Positions 36,447 through 46,255 of a stretch of DNA of 64,000 nt are shown here, in pieces. The notes below the pieces were generated by a model. It did no database searches. It was given only the letters and a program-made list of their open reading frames with translations, and was not told the DNA's origin. How positions within the stretch are numbered: the first letter of the stretch is position 1; the number at the start of each line of letters is the position of its first letter. The DNA is from Acidisarcina sp963790505 (GTDB taxonomy: Bacteria > Acidobacteriota > Terriglobia > Terriglobales > Acidobacteriaceae), in NCBI GenBank assembly GCA_963790505.1, contig CAWBOT010000002.1, forward strand, positions 186,001 through 250,000, read 5' to 3'. The position numbers and the translations under genes are program-made.

Positions 36447-37319
36447 TCAGACTTCGACGGTCGCTTCTTTTTCGGCCTGCTGCTGTGCTTTGTCGTGAAG
36501 AGCAGCCTGCTTCTTGCCCACGCCGTTGGTCCATTGGCCTACCGGAGTGGAATCGATCGGGGAGGTAACTTCGGTGCCCGGCTGAGGGTCGTAAGGCGTA
36601 ACGTCGAGGCCTTCGCCGCCCTTGATCTCCGACTCGACGGTGTCAGGCCGTTGCAGCTGTTCCATGGGCCGACGAAGTCGGTTTCGCCGTACTGGCTTTC
36701 GCCGGTCGAGCCGTTGAAGAACTGGTCGACGAGGCCGGGGGTGGGCTGAATGATGCCGACGGCGAACTGCGGCTTCTCCATGCTGTCGAGCGCGGCGGTG
36801 AAGGCGCGCATGTGGGTGATTTCGCGGGTCATGAGGAATTGCAGAGCTTCCTTCGTGCCCTGGTCCTGCGGTGAAGCTGATCAGGCGCTCATAGACGATT
36901 TTCGCGCGCGCTTCGGCGGCGATATTGCTGCGCAGGTCGACGGCCAGGTCGCCGGTGACCTTGAGGTAGTCCGCCGTCCAGGCATTGCCCATGGAATCGA
37001 AGAGCGCGACGCCGCCACCGCCGGCGATGGCGACGAGCGGATCGGCTTCCGCCGCTTCGCGCTCGCTCTTCATGGGCTTGAGGTGCATCCGGATCAACGC
37101 GCCAACGACTTCAAGATGGCTTAGCTCTTCGGTGCCGATGTCCATGAGCAGATCTTTGCGGGCGGCATCTTCGCAATTGAAGCCCTGGATGGAATACTGC
37201 ATGGCGGCGGCGAGTTCGCCGTTGGCGCCGCCGAACTGCTCCAGCAGCATGCGGCCGAACTTCGGGTCGGGCTCGCCAATAGTTACGGTGTACATCAGCT
37301 TCTTTACGTGGTGATACAT
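36447..37319 (-). CDS. Manganese catalase, frameshifted
   Basis: A di-manganese catalase of the ferritin-like fold that breaks down hydrogen peroxide. LEQFGGANGELAAAMQYSIQ and DIGTEELSHLEVVGALI supply Glu and His ligands in the first half. The second set is in another frame: MTREITHMRAFTAALDSM, then QPTPGLVDQFFNGSTGES. The tail, from DTVESEIKGGEGLDV, is back in the first frame. Breaks lie near 36870 and 36660, each one base. The start is ATG 37319, which follows AGGAGA; the frame from 37358 is not needed. Confidence 0.87.
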   Translation of the reverse strand: MYHHVKKLMYTVTIGEPDPKFGRMLLEQFGGANGELAAAMQYSIQGFNCEDAARKDLLMDIGTEELSHLEVVGALIRMHLKPMKSEREAAEADPLVAIAGGGGVALFDSMGNAWTADYLKVTGDLAVDLRSNIAAEARAKIVYERLISFTAGPGHEGSSAIPHDPRNHPHARLHRRARQHGEAAVRRRHHSAHPRPRRPVLQRLDRRKPVRRNRLRRPMEQLQRPDTVESEIKGGEGLDVTPYDPQPGTEVTSPIDSTPVGQWTNGVGKKQAALHDKAQQQAEKEATVEV

Positions 37320-37591
37320 AACTTCTCCTGGGCAAAGCACGGTTGTGCGCAGCCCCAACAGTCATAGGAGCGCGAGTGAGAGATCCGGAATTATGATGCC
37401 GGTGTGTGCGCTCTGCGAATCAGGCTGTTAAATTTCGCCGCACAGCCAGTATGAGCAGAATTGAACGAAAGGAGTTGTATGTCGTTCACGCGGTCTTGAA
37501 AAGGATTCTCGGAGGGTTGGAAATGCGCAAAACCGAGTTAAGATTGCGGCGGCATTGTTTTCGTTTCCTCCGGTGCCGAGGAGAATCGCGC

Positions 37592-40500
37592 ATGTACGTC
37601 TCCAAGACCCGCACAGGCAAGGACTGGTCCGCAATGTGCCGCCGATTTTCCCGGCACAGCCGGATTCTTGCGATGCTTGTGTTTCCGCTGGCCTGCCTGG
37701 CGCAGGTGAGCGTGACGACGCAACACAACGATATTGGCCGAACGGGACAGAATATCCATGAAACGACGCTGACGCCCGCCAATGTGAACGCGGCGAGCTT
37801 CGGCAAGCTTTTCAGCCAGGTCGTCGACGGCGTCATTTACGCGCAGCCTTTATATGTGGCAAACGTCGCGATTGCGGCGGGAACGCACAATGTGGTCTTC
37901 GTGGCAACGGAGAACGACAGCGTTTACGCCTTCGACGCCGATACCAACGGAGGCGTGAATGGGCTGGCGCTTTGGACTGCGAGCCTGACGAGCACGGCGC
38001 ATGGAGCGGCCGCGGGGGCAACGGCTGCTTCGAGCCTGGAGATAGGAGAAGACATATCGCCGGTGATCGGGATTACCGGAACGCCGGTGATCGACCCGGC
38101 GAATGGGACGCTTTATGTTGTGAGTTTCACCGAGGAGGGATCAGCGTTCGTTCTGCGACTGCACGCTCTGCAGATTGCGACCGGGCAGGAGCAGCCGGGA
38201 AGCCCGGTGCGGATTCAGGCCTCGGTTGCGGGAACGGGGGTGGGGAGCAGCGGCGGCGTTTTGAGCTTCGATGCTGAGTGGGAGAACCAGCGCCCCGGAC
38301 TACTGCTGCTGGATGGCGTGGTCTACATCGGCTTTGCCGCGCATGGAGACCAGGGGCCGTGGCATGGCTGGATTTTTGCTTACGATGAGACAAGCCTGAG
38401 CCAGCTTGGGGTTTATTGCGCCTCGCCCAATGGGGTCGGGGGCGGTTTCTGGATGTCGGGCGCGGGCCTGGCGGCGGACACGGATAATGCCGGGCTCGAT
38501 CCGAAAGGCAGAATCTTTGCCGCCACCGGGAACGGAGATTTTGATGCGATGGCAGCGACGGAGGCGGGCGCAAGCTTTGGCGACAGCATCCTTGACCTGA
38601 GCCTGATCGGGGGCGCGCTCGCTCCGACGGACTTCTTTACTCCCTCGGAGCAGGCCTATTTGGATGCGAGCGACGGAGATCTAGGTGCAGGCGGAGTGCT
38701 GGTGATCCCAGACGCCGACACCTCTACTCCGCTGTTGCTGCAGGCAGGCAAGGAAGGAAAGATTTATCTGCTGAATCGCAACAATCTCGGGGCCAATCAC
38801 CCCACCGACCAAGTGGTGCAGGAGCTGGCTAACGGCACGACTTCGAGTTCGTGGGGGGCGGGCTTATGGGGAGTTCCCGCGTATTGGAATAAGACGGTCT
38901 ACTTCCCAGGGCGAAATGCTCCGCTGCAGGCATTCGCGCTGAATAACGGACTACTGACGACGACGCCAGTCAGCACAACGACCGAGGTGCTGAGCTATCC
39001 CGGCCCGTCGCCATCGATCTCTGCGAACGGAACGACAAACGGCATCGTGTGGCTGCTGGAATCCACCCATCCCTCGGCGCCGGGAGCAGTTCTTGAAGCC
39101 TACGATGCTTTGAACCTTCAGAGTCTGCTGTATTCGAGCCAGACGAATGCCAGCCGAGACGGTCTAAGCTCCGGCGTCAAGTTTGCGGTGCCGACTGTGG
39201 CCAACGGCAAGGTCTATGCGGCCTCGACGGTGACAGATTCAAGTACGGGAGCGGTCTCCGGCCAGCTGAATGTCTTTGGCCTGCTTGCCGGCGCTCAGAC
39301 CGCTACGTCGCCGGTCTTTACGCCAGCAGGGAAGTCGTTTACGCCGCCGCTTTCGGTCGCCATCACGGACAGCACACCTGGCGCCAAAATCTACTACACG
39401 ACTGACGGCAGCATTCCATCTGCGAGCTCGACGGTCTACGGCGGCCCGATCGCACTTAACAGCAGTCAGACGATTACTGCCATGGCAAGCGCGACCGGAT
39501 ATCTGCAGAGCGTCGTGGTGAGCCAGACTTACACTTCGACGACGCAGGTGCCGGACCCGGTGGTGACGCCGGCAAGCAACATCGAGGTCAACAGCGTTAC
39601 GGTGACGGTCAAGGAGTCACTCAAGACTGCTTTGGTCTACTACACGACTGACGGCACGACTCCTACGAATCAGTCGAATTTATATAGCGCTCCATTTGCT
39701 CTGAGTCTTCCCGATACGGGATTGGTCACACTCAAAGTGATCGCGATGGGCTCTGGGCTTAGCCCGAGCAACGTGATTACGCGGCAATACGAGATCACGG
39801 TCGAGGGGACGGCCATCAATTGTGGCGGAAGCACCGGATTTACCACGTCCGGTTGCACGATGCAGCTGAATAATGACGCGGACCTGGACGACGTCCGGCT
39901 GCAACTGACCGAGGGATCGTTCAATGAGGCGACGAGCGCGTTCTTTGCGAGTCCGGTTGAGATATCGAACTTCACCACGGATTTCAGCTTTCAATTGACA
40001 CACTCGGTTGCCAGCGCCTCATTTGCGGACGGCTTCACCTTTACAGTCCAGAACGAGAGCCCGACCGCAGTGGGGGCTGGCGGCGCGGGCCTGGGCTATG
40101 CCGGAATTTCGATCAAGAGCGTTGCTTTCAAGTTCGACTTCTTTAACGATGCCGGCGAGGGGACCAACTCGGTCGGCGTGTATGTGGCAGGGGCAAACCC
40201 CACGTTGCCCGCAATTAATCTCAACGGCACGGGCATCAACCTGGGCGGGAACAGCAACGACCAGTTCGATGCGCACCTTGTGTACAACGGAAGCACCAAT
40301 ACGCTGGATGTAACGATCACCGATCTGACTCTGGGCAATGTCGCCTGGTCGACCGCCTTTAATGTCGATATTCAGACCCTGCTGGCAAGCAAGACCGCTT
40401 ATGTTGGATTCACGGGCAGTACCAGCGCCACCGGGACCTCGAGCCAGAAGATTCTGGGCTGGACTTATCAGGCAGGTAAGTCGACGGTCACGGCGACGCC

Positions 40501-41980
40501 GACGCCGGTATTCAGCATAGGGACGGGGACGTATCCGGGAACGCAGACAGTCAGGCTCAGCGATGCTACTTCCGGAGCGGTGATTTATTACACGACCGAC
40601 GGCAGTCAGCCGAGCACAGCGTCGGCGGTGTACAGCGCTCCGATCAGCGTGGCGGCGAGCCAGACGATCAGTGCGATAGCAGCCGCGCCCGGCGACCTGG
40701 TGAGTGCCCCGGTTTCGAATAGCTACACGATCAATGGGAGCTTCTCGTTCCCGAGCGGCTTCTCGACTGCAAGCGGCCTGACGCTCAACGGTAGTGCAGT
40801 GTTCGACGATGCCGAGGTGGCCCTGACAAACGGAGGGACGAACCAGGCGGGGAGCGTGTTCTTCACAACGCCCGTCAATGTCCAATCGTTCACCACGGCT
40901 TTCAACTTTCAACTGGTCAATCCGCTCGCCGATGGATTCACCTTTACGATCCAGAACGTTGGTCCCAACGCGCTCGGAAGCAGCGGCGGGGCGCTTGGAT
41001 ATCAGGGTATCGGCCAAAGTGTGGCGATCAAATTCGATCTATACAGCAATAGCGGCGAGGGGTCAGACTCGACCGGGCTTTACACGGATGGGGCGAGCCC
41101 GACGTTGCCGGCGATCGATCTCTCCAAAACCGGGATCAACCTGCATAGCGGCGATACGATGAGCGCCTCTCTCACGTATAACGGCGTGACTCTTCAACTG
41201 ACGCTTACTGACCTCGTTACCAGTGCAAGCTGGTCGCATTCCTTCGCGATCGATATCCCTGGAATGGTCGGCGGCGACACGGCCTATGTTGGGTTCACTG
41301 GAGGGACGGGAGGGAAGAGCTCCCGCCAAGAGATACTCACGTGGAATTATCAAGCGCAGCCGCCGATTGATTTTGCGACGGGTTTCTCTGCGACGAGTGG
41401 ACCGATACTCAACGGAAGGGCCAAGATTTCCGGCTCTGCTCTGGAGTTGACCGACGGCAAGTCCTACGAAGCCGCGAGCGCTTTCTTTGCCACTCCGCTG
41501 AACATTGAGACTTTCAGCACCGACTTCCACTTCCAGATAACGAAGCCAACCGCCGATGGATTTACTTTTACGATTCAGAATGTGGGCCCTAACGCACTTG
41601 GAAGCAGCGGTGGGTCGTTGGGATATATGAGCATCGGGCAAAGCGTGGCGGTCAAGTTCGACCTATTCAGCAACAACGGCGAAGGGCCAGATTCGACCGG
41701 GCTTTACACGGACGGGGCCAGTCCGACATTGCCGGCGGTCGACTTGACCGGCAGCGGCATCGACCTGCACAGCGGCGATGAGATGGACGCCAATCTGACC
41801 TATGACGGAACGACCCTGACGCTCACGCTCACCGATCTGGTGACGACTGCAAGGTGGTCGCAGCCGTTCACGATCAATATTCCGGCGACGGTCGGCGGCA
41901 ACACGGCGTACATCGGGTTTACCGGCGGCGCCGGGGGTTCGTCCTCGATTCAACAGATTCTGAGTTGGACGTTCCAGTAG
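37592..41980 (+). CDS. Very large exported protein: propeller, chitobiase-type and three lectin-like modules
   Basis: About 1,462 residues from ATG 37592, which has GAGGAG eight bases upstream. A signal segment (ILAMLVFPLACLAQ) leads to a propeller-like part to about residue 565 (TGTPVIDPANGTLYVVSF, LQAGKEGKIYLLNRNN). Then come two modules with IYYTTDGSIPSASSTVY and VYYTTDGTTPTNQSNLY, typical of chitobiase/FN3-associated C-terminal domains (residues 570-735), a legume-lectin-like domain (743-961; ADGFTFTVQNESPTAVGAGG), a third YYTTDG module (968-1048) and two more lectin-like domains (1050-1254 and 1260-1462; both with ADGFTFTIQNVGPNALGSSG). Likely secreted and sugar-binding. No enzyme motif is seen. 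Confidence 0.83.
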   Translation: MYVSKTRTGKDWSAMCRRFSRHSRILAMLVFPLACLAQVSVTTQHNDIGRTGQNIHETTLTPANVNAASFGKLFSQVVDGVIYAQPLYVANVAIAAGTHNVVFVATENDSVYAFDADTNGGVNGLALWTASLTSTAHGAAAGATAASSLEIGEDISPVIGITGTPVIDPANGTLYVVSFTEEGSAFVLRLHALQIATGQEQPGSPVRIQASVAGTGVGSSGGVLSFDAEWENQRPGLLLLDGVVYIGFAAHGDQGPWHGWIFAYDETSLSQLGVYCASPNGVGGGFWMSGAGLAADTDNAGLDPKGRIFAATGNGDFDAMAATEAGASFGDSILDLSLIGGALAPTDFFTPSEQAYLDASDGDLGAGGVLVIPDADTSTPLLLQAGKEGKIYLLNRNNLGANHPTDQVVQELANGTTSSSWGAGLWGVPAYWNKTVYFPGRNAPLQAFALNNGLLTTTPVSTTTEVLSYPGPSPSISANGTTNGIVWLLESTHPSAPGAVLEAYDALNLQSLLYSSQTNASRDGLSSGVKFAVPTVANGKVYAASTVTDSSTGAVSGQLNVFGLLAGAQTATSPVFTPAGKSFTPPLSVAITDSTPGAKIYYTTDGSIPSASSTVYGGPIALNSSQTITAMASATGYLQSVVVSQTYTSTTQVPDPVVTPASNIEVNSVTVTVKESLKTALVYYTTDGTTPTNQSNLYSAPFALSLPDTGLVTLKVIAMGSGLSPSNVITRQYEITVEGTAINCGGSTGFTTSGCTMQLNNDADLDDVRLQLTEGSFNEATSAFFASPVEISNFTTDFSFQLTHSVASASFADGFTFTVQNESPTAVGAGGAGLGYAGISIKSVAFKFDFFNDAGEGTNSVGVYVAGANPTLPAINLNGTGINLGGNSNDQFDAHLVYNGSTNTLDVTITDLTLGNVAWSTAFNVDIQTLLASKTAYVGFTGSTSATGTSSQKILGWTYQAGKSTVTATPTPVFSIGTGTYPGTQTVRLSDATSGAVIYYTTDGSQPSTASAVYSAPISVAASQTISAIAAAPGDLVSAPVSNSYTINGSFSFPSGFSTASGLTLNGSAVFDDAEVALTNGGTNQAGSVFFTTPVNVQSFTTAFNFQLVNPLADGFTFTIQNVGPNALGSSGGALGYQGIGQSVAIKFDLYSNSGEGSDSTGLYTDGASPTLPAIDLSKTGINLHSGDTMSASLTYNGVTLQLTLTDLVTSASWSHSFAIDIPGMVGGDTAYVGFTGGTGGKSSRQEILTWNYQAQPPIDFATGFSATSGPILNGRAKISGSALELTDGKSYEAASAFFATPLNIETFSTDFHFQITKPTADGFTFTIQNVGPNALGSSGGSLGYMSIGQSVAVKFDLFSNNGEGPDSTGLYTDGASPTLPAVDLTGSGIDLHSGDEMDANLTYDGTTLTLTLTDLVTTARWSQPFTINIPATVGGNTAYIGFTGGAGGSSSIQQILSWTFQ
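40920..41730 (+). repeat. Internal DNA repeat of the lectin-like modules
   Basis: The DNA of the second and third lectin-like modules is close to identical over long runs, for example GGAAGCAGCGG near 40976 and 41600, and a shared CGACCGGGCTTTACACGGA near 41070 and 41695. The period is about 620 bp. The duplication looks recent compared with the first module, which is more different. Confidence 0.75.
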
Positions 41981-42226
41981 GTGGACAGGCAGAAAGAGAT
42001 GCGGGGCACTGATTCGACGCTCAAAGGCCTGGGGAGCAGCGAGTTTGACCGGACTGAGCAAGTTTGAACAGATTGAGACTGGACAAGATGCGAGCATTTG
42101 CGGGGACAGGTAAAGTCTTTTCTCATCGCTCCCATCCGAAATAGCGGACAATGATGCCAGAGACGATTGCGACTCCGATGCCCGAGATCTTCCTCCGCGG
42201 TGGCGTCCGCAATCAAAAGGGAGACC

Positions 42227-43102
42227 GTGACATCTTCGACAGCGTTGCAGTTTGACAATGAGCGGAACAACCAGCCCGGCCAGAACCGGTGGAATTGGGA
42301 GATCACGCCTGTGCTGGTGTCGTTTCATGTCGGCGCGGTGGCGGCGCTGTTCTTCTTCTCGTGGCAAAGGTTGTTCGTCGCGCTCTTTTTGTTCTGGATT
42401 ACGGGCGGACTGGGGCTGGGAATATGCTTTCACCGGCTGCTTACCCATCGCTCCTTCAAGACGCCGAAGTGGTTTGAGTACGTTCTTACGATTTGCGCCG
42501 TGGCGGCTCTGGAGGGCGGCCCTCTGCTGTGGGTGGCCACGCATCGGAAACATCATCAGTTCGCGGACAAGGACGGCGATCCGCATTCACCGCGCGACGG
42601 CAGGTGGTGGGCGCATGCGGGTTGGGTCTTCGTCGGCAACCAATTGCGCCAGGATGTCACAACACTGAAACGCTACGTTCCCGATCTGGCGAAAGACAAG
42701 GTCCACGTCTGGCTTACGAAATACCACCTTGTTCCAACGGCTGTCGTCGGAGTCGTATTGTTCGCGATCGGCGGATTCCGGCTGGTGCTGTGGGGCACTT
42801 TCCTGCGCACCGTCGTGGGACTTCACGCGACGTGGCTGGTCAACTCAGTGGCGCATATCTGGGGGTCACGCCGCTTTGAGACGCGGGATACGTCAACGAA
42901 CAACTGGTGGGTGGCACTGATCAGTTTCGGAGACGGTTGGCACAACAACCATCACGCCTACCCGGTTTCGGCGCGGCACGGGCTGAGGTGGTACGAATTC
43001 GACCTGAACTGGTACACCATTTGGGTGTTCAAGCAAGTCGGACTTGTCTCGCACTTCCATGACGCCCCGCTAGCAGCTCGTACGAACGCCAAGCAGACTT
43101 AA
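42227..43102 (+). CDS. Membrane fatty-acid (acyl-CoA/acyl-lipid) desaturase
   Basis: A 291-residue di-iron desaturase of the delta-9 type. The three His boxes are HRLLTH, HRKHH and HNNHH, set between four hydrophobic helices (LVSFHVGAVAALFFFSW and others). It adds a double bond to acyl chains to keep membranes fluid. The start is uncertain: I use GTG 42227, which follows AAGGGAG; an upstream TTG at 42167 has no better support. The gene converges on the NHL-protein gene. Confidence 0.88.
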   Translation: MTSSTALQFDNERNNQPGQNRWNWEITPVLVSFHVGAVAALFFFSWQRLFVALFLFWITGGLGLGICFHRLLTHRSFKTPKWFEYVLTICAVAALEGGPLLWVATHRKHHQFADKDGDPHSPRDGRWWAHAGWVFVGNQLRQDVTTLKRYVPDLAKDKVHVWLTKYHLVPTAVVGVVLFAIGGFRLVLWGTFLRTVVGLHATWLVNSVAHIWGSRRFETRDTSTNNWWVALISFGDGWHNNHHAYPVSARHGLRWYEFDLNWYTIWVFKQVGLVSHFHDAPLAARTNAKQT

Positions 43103-43113
43103 TCCGGAACCTG

Positions 43114-43153
43114 AGAGCGCCGCCAAATGGCAGGACCTTCATGTCGGCGCTCT
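43114..43153. terminator. Possible terminator between converging genes
   Basis: AGAGCGCCG (43114-43122) and CGGCGCTCT (43145-43153) pair perfectly over 9 bp with a 22-base loop. It sits in the 100-base gap between the desaturase and the NHL protein. The loop is long and the T tail short (TTAT), so this is tentative. Confidence 0.35.
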
Positions 43154-43204
43154 TATGCGCCGCCGCCGTGTCGTCGGCCCGTGGGTTGAGAGCCCAATCG
43201 TCAG

Positions 43205-46200
43205 TTACTTCCCGCTGCCCTGAAGGGCCACGATGATAGGCGCGACACCGTTCGCGGTGATGGTGAGGTTGTGGTTGTGCGAGCCGCCTGAGCTTGCCGT
43301 GAACTGCACCGGCAGCACACAACTCTTCCCAGGCGCGATGCCTGCCTTGCAGGTATTCTGCGCAGTGGTGAGAATAACGTAGCCAGGGCCGTTGAATGAC
43401 GTTCCCACGGTGACGGTGCCGGGTATGCCGGGGTTGGTGACGGTCAACGGCAGCACTTTACTGGAACCAACTGCGATGGTGCCGAACTGAAGTGTCGTGC
43501 TGCTGGCGGTAAGCGTATCGGCGGTGCCGAGCAACTGAACGACCACCGGCGTAGCCCCGCCGCTCGGCGTCAGGGTGAGAGTGCCATTATGCACGCCAGT
43601 TGAGGCGGCAGAAAACTGTACCGGCAGCACGCAACTCTTGCCCGATGCGATGCCCGTCTTGCAGGTGTTCTGCGAGGTGGTGAGGACCGTGTAGCTGGGT
43701 CCGCTGCTCGCCGCGCTGATGGTGACCGTGCCCGTTAGTCCAGAGTTGGTGACGGTAAGAGGAAGTATTTCGGCGGCGCCGAAGGCGATGATACCGAACT
43801 GGAGCGTCGATTTTGCGGGTACGAGGTCTGCCCCAGCGCCTTGCAAGGGGACGGTCAGCGCCAATTGGCCGGTCGCGGTGACGGTAAGGGTCTGATTGTC
43901 TTCGCCAACCGAGACCGGAGTAAATTGCACCGGCAGCACGCAGCTCTGTCCGGATGTGATTCCGTGCTGGCAGGTATTTGCTGAGTTGCCACGGACGACG
44001 TAGGCTGTGCCGGTGACCGAGTGCCCGGGGTAGATCTTGCCTGGGATTCCGGAGTTGGTCACGGTCAGATTCACTATCTTGGGCGTTCCTAACGGAACGT
44101 TGCCAAATTGGACGGTTGCAGTGGTCGCGACGAGGCCGCTGGCGAGGCCCTGCAACTGAACGACAGGATTGGTCGTTCCGTTGGCCTGGAGGGTCAGCGT
44201 GCCACTATAGGTTCCGATCGAAGTGGGGTTGAAGAGGACTTTCAAAACACAGCTGTTCCCAGCGGTGACTCCAGCGCCGCAGGTGCTGTTGGCAATCGAA
44301 AAGTTCGCATTGCTGATCGACGGCGCAATCGTGAGGGTGCCTGCGCCGACATTCGAGACAGTGAGGGTGAGCGATTCGCTGGTGCTGTAAGCGACAGTGC
44401 CGAACTGCAGCAAACTGGAGGAGACCTGCGCCTGCGGCAGTTCGCCGGTTCCGCTCAGTGAGAGTTGTTGCTCGGCGTTGGCGCCATTGAGCGCGTTGTC
44501 GGTCAGCGTGATGTAGCCGGTGAGCGGGCCGCCGACGACGGGCATGAAGCTGACACTCAAGTTGCAGCTATCACCGCTCACGAGCGAGGTGGTGCTGCTG
44601 CAATCGGCCGGCGTTCCCGAACCGGGAGCGAGGGCGAAGTTCGCGCTGGCGCTCAGGCCACTGAACGATAGGCTGGCGTTGCCGATATTGCCGACCAGCA
44701 CCGATTGCGGACTATCGCTGCTGGTGGCGCCCAGGGGCGTGAGGGCGAAGCTCAGTTGTGGCGGCAGGGAGCGAGGGAGTTCCACGATGCTGTTCGCGTC
44801 AAAGTCAGAGACGAACACATTGCCAGCGCCGTCCAGGGTCAAGGCGTTGGTCTGATTGAGGCCGGTGACGAGAGTGTTGACGGTGGCATAGTCGGCGAGC
44901 GAGAGAATTTCCTTCACGGCACCATTGCCGGCATCGGCGACGTAGACATTTCCTGATGGATCTAAAGCCACGCCTTCAGGCTGATAGAAGCCGCTCCCCA
45001 GGGTGTTGACCGTCGTGTATCCACCTGCAGCCAGAATCTCCTTCACAGCGTTGTTGCCGGAATCGGCGACGAAGACGTTCCCACTGGCATCGACAGCCAG
45101 GCCTGCCGGCTCGTTGAAACCGCTGCCCAAAGGCTTGAGCGTCGCATAGCCGCCCGACGCCGACAGCTGGTAGACGGTATTCCGTAACCAATCGTCGACG
45201 TAGAGGTTTCCGCTGCCGTCCACGGTCAAACCGCCGACGAGGTAGAAGGAGCTCGGCAGGGCGATTTTGGTGGTGTAACCGCCAACCGCCAGAAATTCCT
45301 GGACTCCATTTGTATCGGCGACGAAGAGATTGCCGGCCCCGTCCAGCGCTATGCCTATGGGATAGCTCAATCCGCTGCCTACATTAACCGGTGTGCCACC
45401 CCCGGCGGGCAGCTTCACCACACTATCGAGGAATGTATCGACCGCAAAAACATCGCCGGCGCCATCTACCGCAACGCCTTCAGGGTCTGCCAGCCCATTG
45501 ATGATCGTCGTCTCTGCGTTGCTGCCATAGGCGATCTGCGGGCCGCCTCCAACACCATTGATATAGGTCGTCGTGATGAGATTTCCGCTCGAGTCCACGA
45601 TCTCTATCGCGCCCTGGCGCACCCCCGCGTAGAGCGGCGCGAAGGTCACATTGACCGTGCAGGTCGAGCCCGAGGTCACGGTCCCGATGCAAGTGCCTCC
45701 AGGAGCCAAAATGAAGTCGAGGTTGGGCGTGCCCATTGTGAGAGCCAGAGGCGTTCCCAATGTGATGCTCGCAGTAACGCTGTAAGTAAGCGTCGCCGCT
45801 TGATTGCACGGCGCCGGTGAGGTCTTGCCGGATTGGCATACATTCGCGTTGCCGAGGCTCACCGAGACGGTCTGCGTCTGGACCTGGCCAGGTCTTTGAG
45901 CACTGGCCACGTTCTCGCCCTCTTCCGCTGTGCCACCCTTAGCGGCGCTGGTCATTGAAGGGGCCTGCGCGCCAAGGAACTTTACCGGTGGATCCGAGGT
46001 AAGCCCATGCAGCGAGCTCACGGCGAAGGCCACTACAGCGACGGCAGAGAGTCGCGAGAAGAGATGCGCACAACTGCAGAGGGAGCGGAGAAATGCAACG
46101 CGAGGTTCAACCCGGGAGGGTTGCGGAGCGGGACGACCTGCGAGCGCTGATTGATACCGGCCGGAGAGAATCCACGAAAAAAAGGTCGAAACAGTGCTCT

Positions 46201-46237
46201 TCCTCGCGCCAGCCGGCGCCGAAAGTGTATGGATCAC
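43205..46237 (-). CDS. Large exported NHL-repeat protein with tandem Ig-like (ASH/HYDIN-type) domains
   Basis: About 1,010 residues. After a hydrophobic segment (LSAVAVVAFAVSSLHG) comes an Ig-like domain with paired Cys, then an NHL propeller at about residues 250-485 (ADPEGVAVDGAGDVFAVD, YQPEGVALDPSGNVYVAD), then about five tandem domains of roughly 105 residues. The last three share NTCKTGIASGKSCVLPVQF-type cores with a Cys pair. Such proteins are common in acidobacteria and are thought to bind or scaffold outside the cell; function unknown. I start at GTG 46237 behind GGGGGA; a TTG at 46255 is the only earlier choice. Confidence 0.8.
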   Translation of the reverse strand: MIHTLSAPAGARKSTVSTFFSWILSGRYQSALAGRPAPQPSRVEPRVAFLRSLCSCAHLFSRLSAVAVVAFAVSSLHGLTSDPPVKFLGAQAPSMTSAAKGGTAEEGENVASAQRPGQVQTQTVSVSLGNANVCQSGKTSPAPCNQAATLTYSVTASITLGTPLALTMGTPNLDFILAPGGTCIGTVTSGSTCTVNVTFAPLYAGVRQGAIEIVDSSGNLITTTYINGVGGGPQIAYGSNAETTIINGLADPEGVAVDGAGDVFAVDTFLDSVVKLPAGGGTPVNVGSGLSYPIGIALDGAGNLFVADTNGVQEFLAVGGYTTKIALPSSFYLVGGLTVDGSGNLYVDDWLRNTVYQLSASGGYATLKPLGSGFNEPAGLAVDASGNVFVADSGNNAVKEILAAGGYTTVNTLGSGFYQPEGVALDPSGNVYVADAGNGAVKEILSLADYATVNTLVTGLNQTNALTLDGAGNVFVSDFDANSIVELPRSLPPQLSFALTPLGATSSDSPQSVLVGNIGNASLSFSGLSASANFALAPGSGTPADCSSTTSLVSGDSCNLSVSFMPVVGGPLTGYITLTDNALNGANAEQQLSLSGTGELPQAQVSSSLLQFGTVAYSTSESLTLTVSNVGAGTLTIAPSISNANFSIANSTCGAGVTAGNSCVLKVLFNPTSIGTYSGTLTLQANGTTNPVVQLQGLASGLVATTATVQFGNVPLGTPKIVNLTVTNSGIPGKIYPGHSVTGTAYVVRGNSANTCQHGITSGQSCVLPVQFTPVSVGEDNQTLTVTATGQLALTVPLQGAGADLVPAKSTLQFGIIAFGAAEILPLTVTNSGLTGTVTISAASSGPSYTVLTTSQNTCKTGIASGKSCVLPVQFSAASTGVHNGTLTLTPSGGATPVVVQLLGTADTLTASSTTLQFGTIAVGSSKVLPLTVTNPGIPGTVTVGTSFNGPGYVILTTAQNTCKAGIAPGKSCVLPVQFTASSGGSHNHNLTITANGVAPIIVALQGSGK

Positions 46238-46255
46238 AAGTCCCCCACGTGACAA

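Noticed and set aside
42167..42226. TTG start for the desaturase
   Set aside because: No ribosome site, and the added 20 residues show no family sequence.
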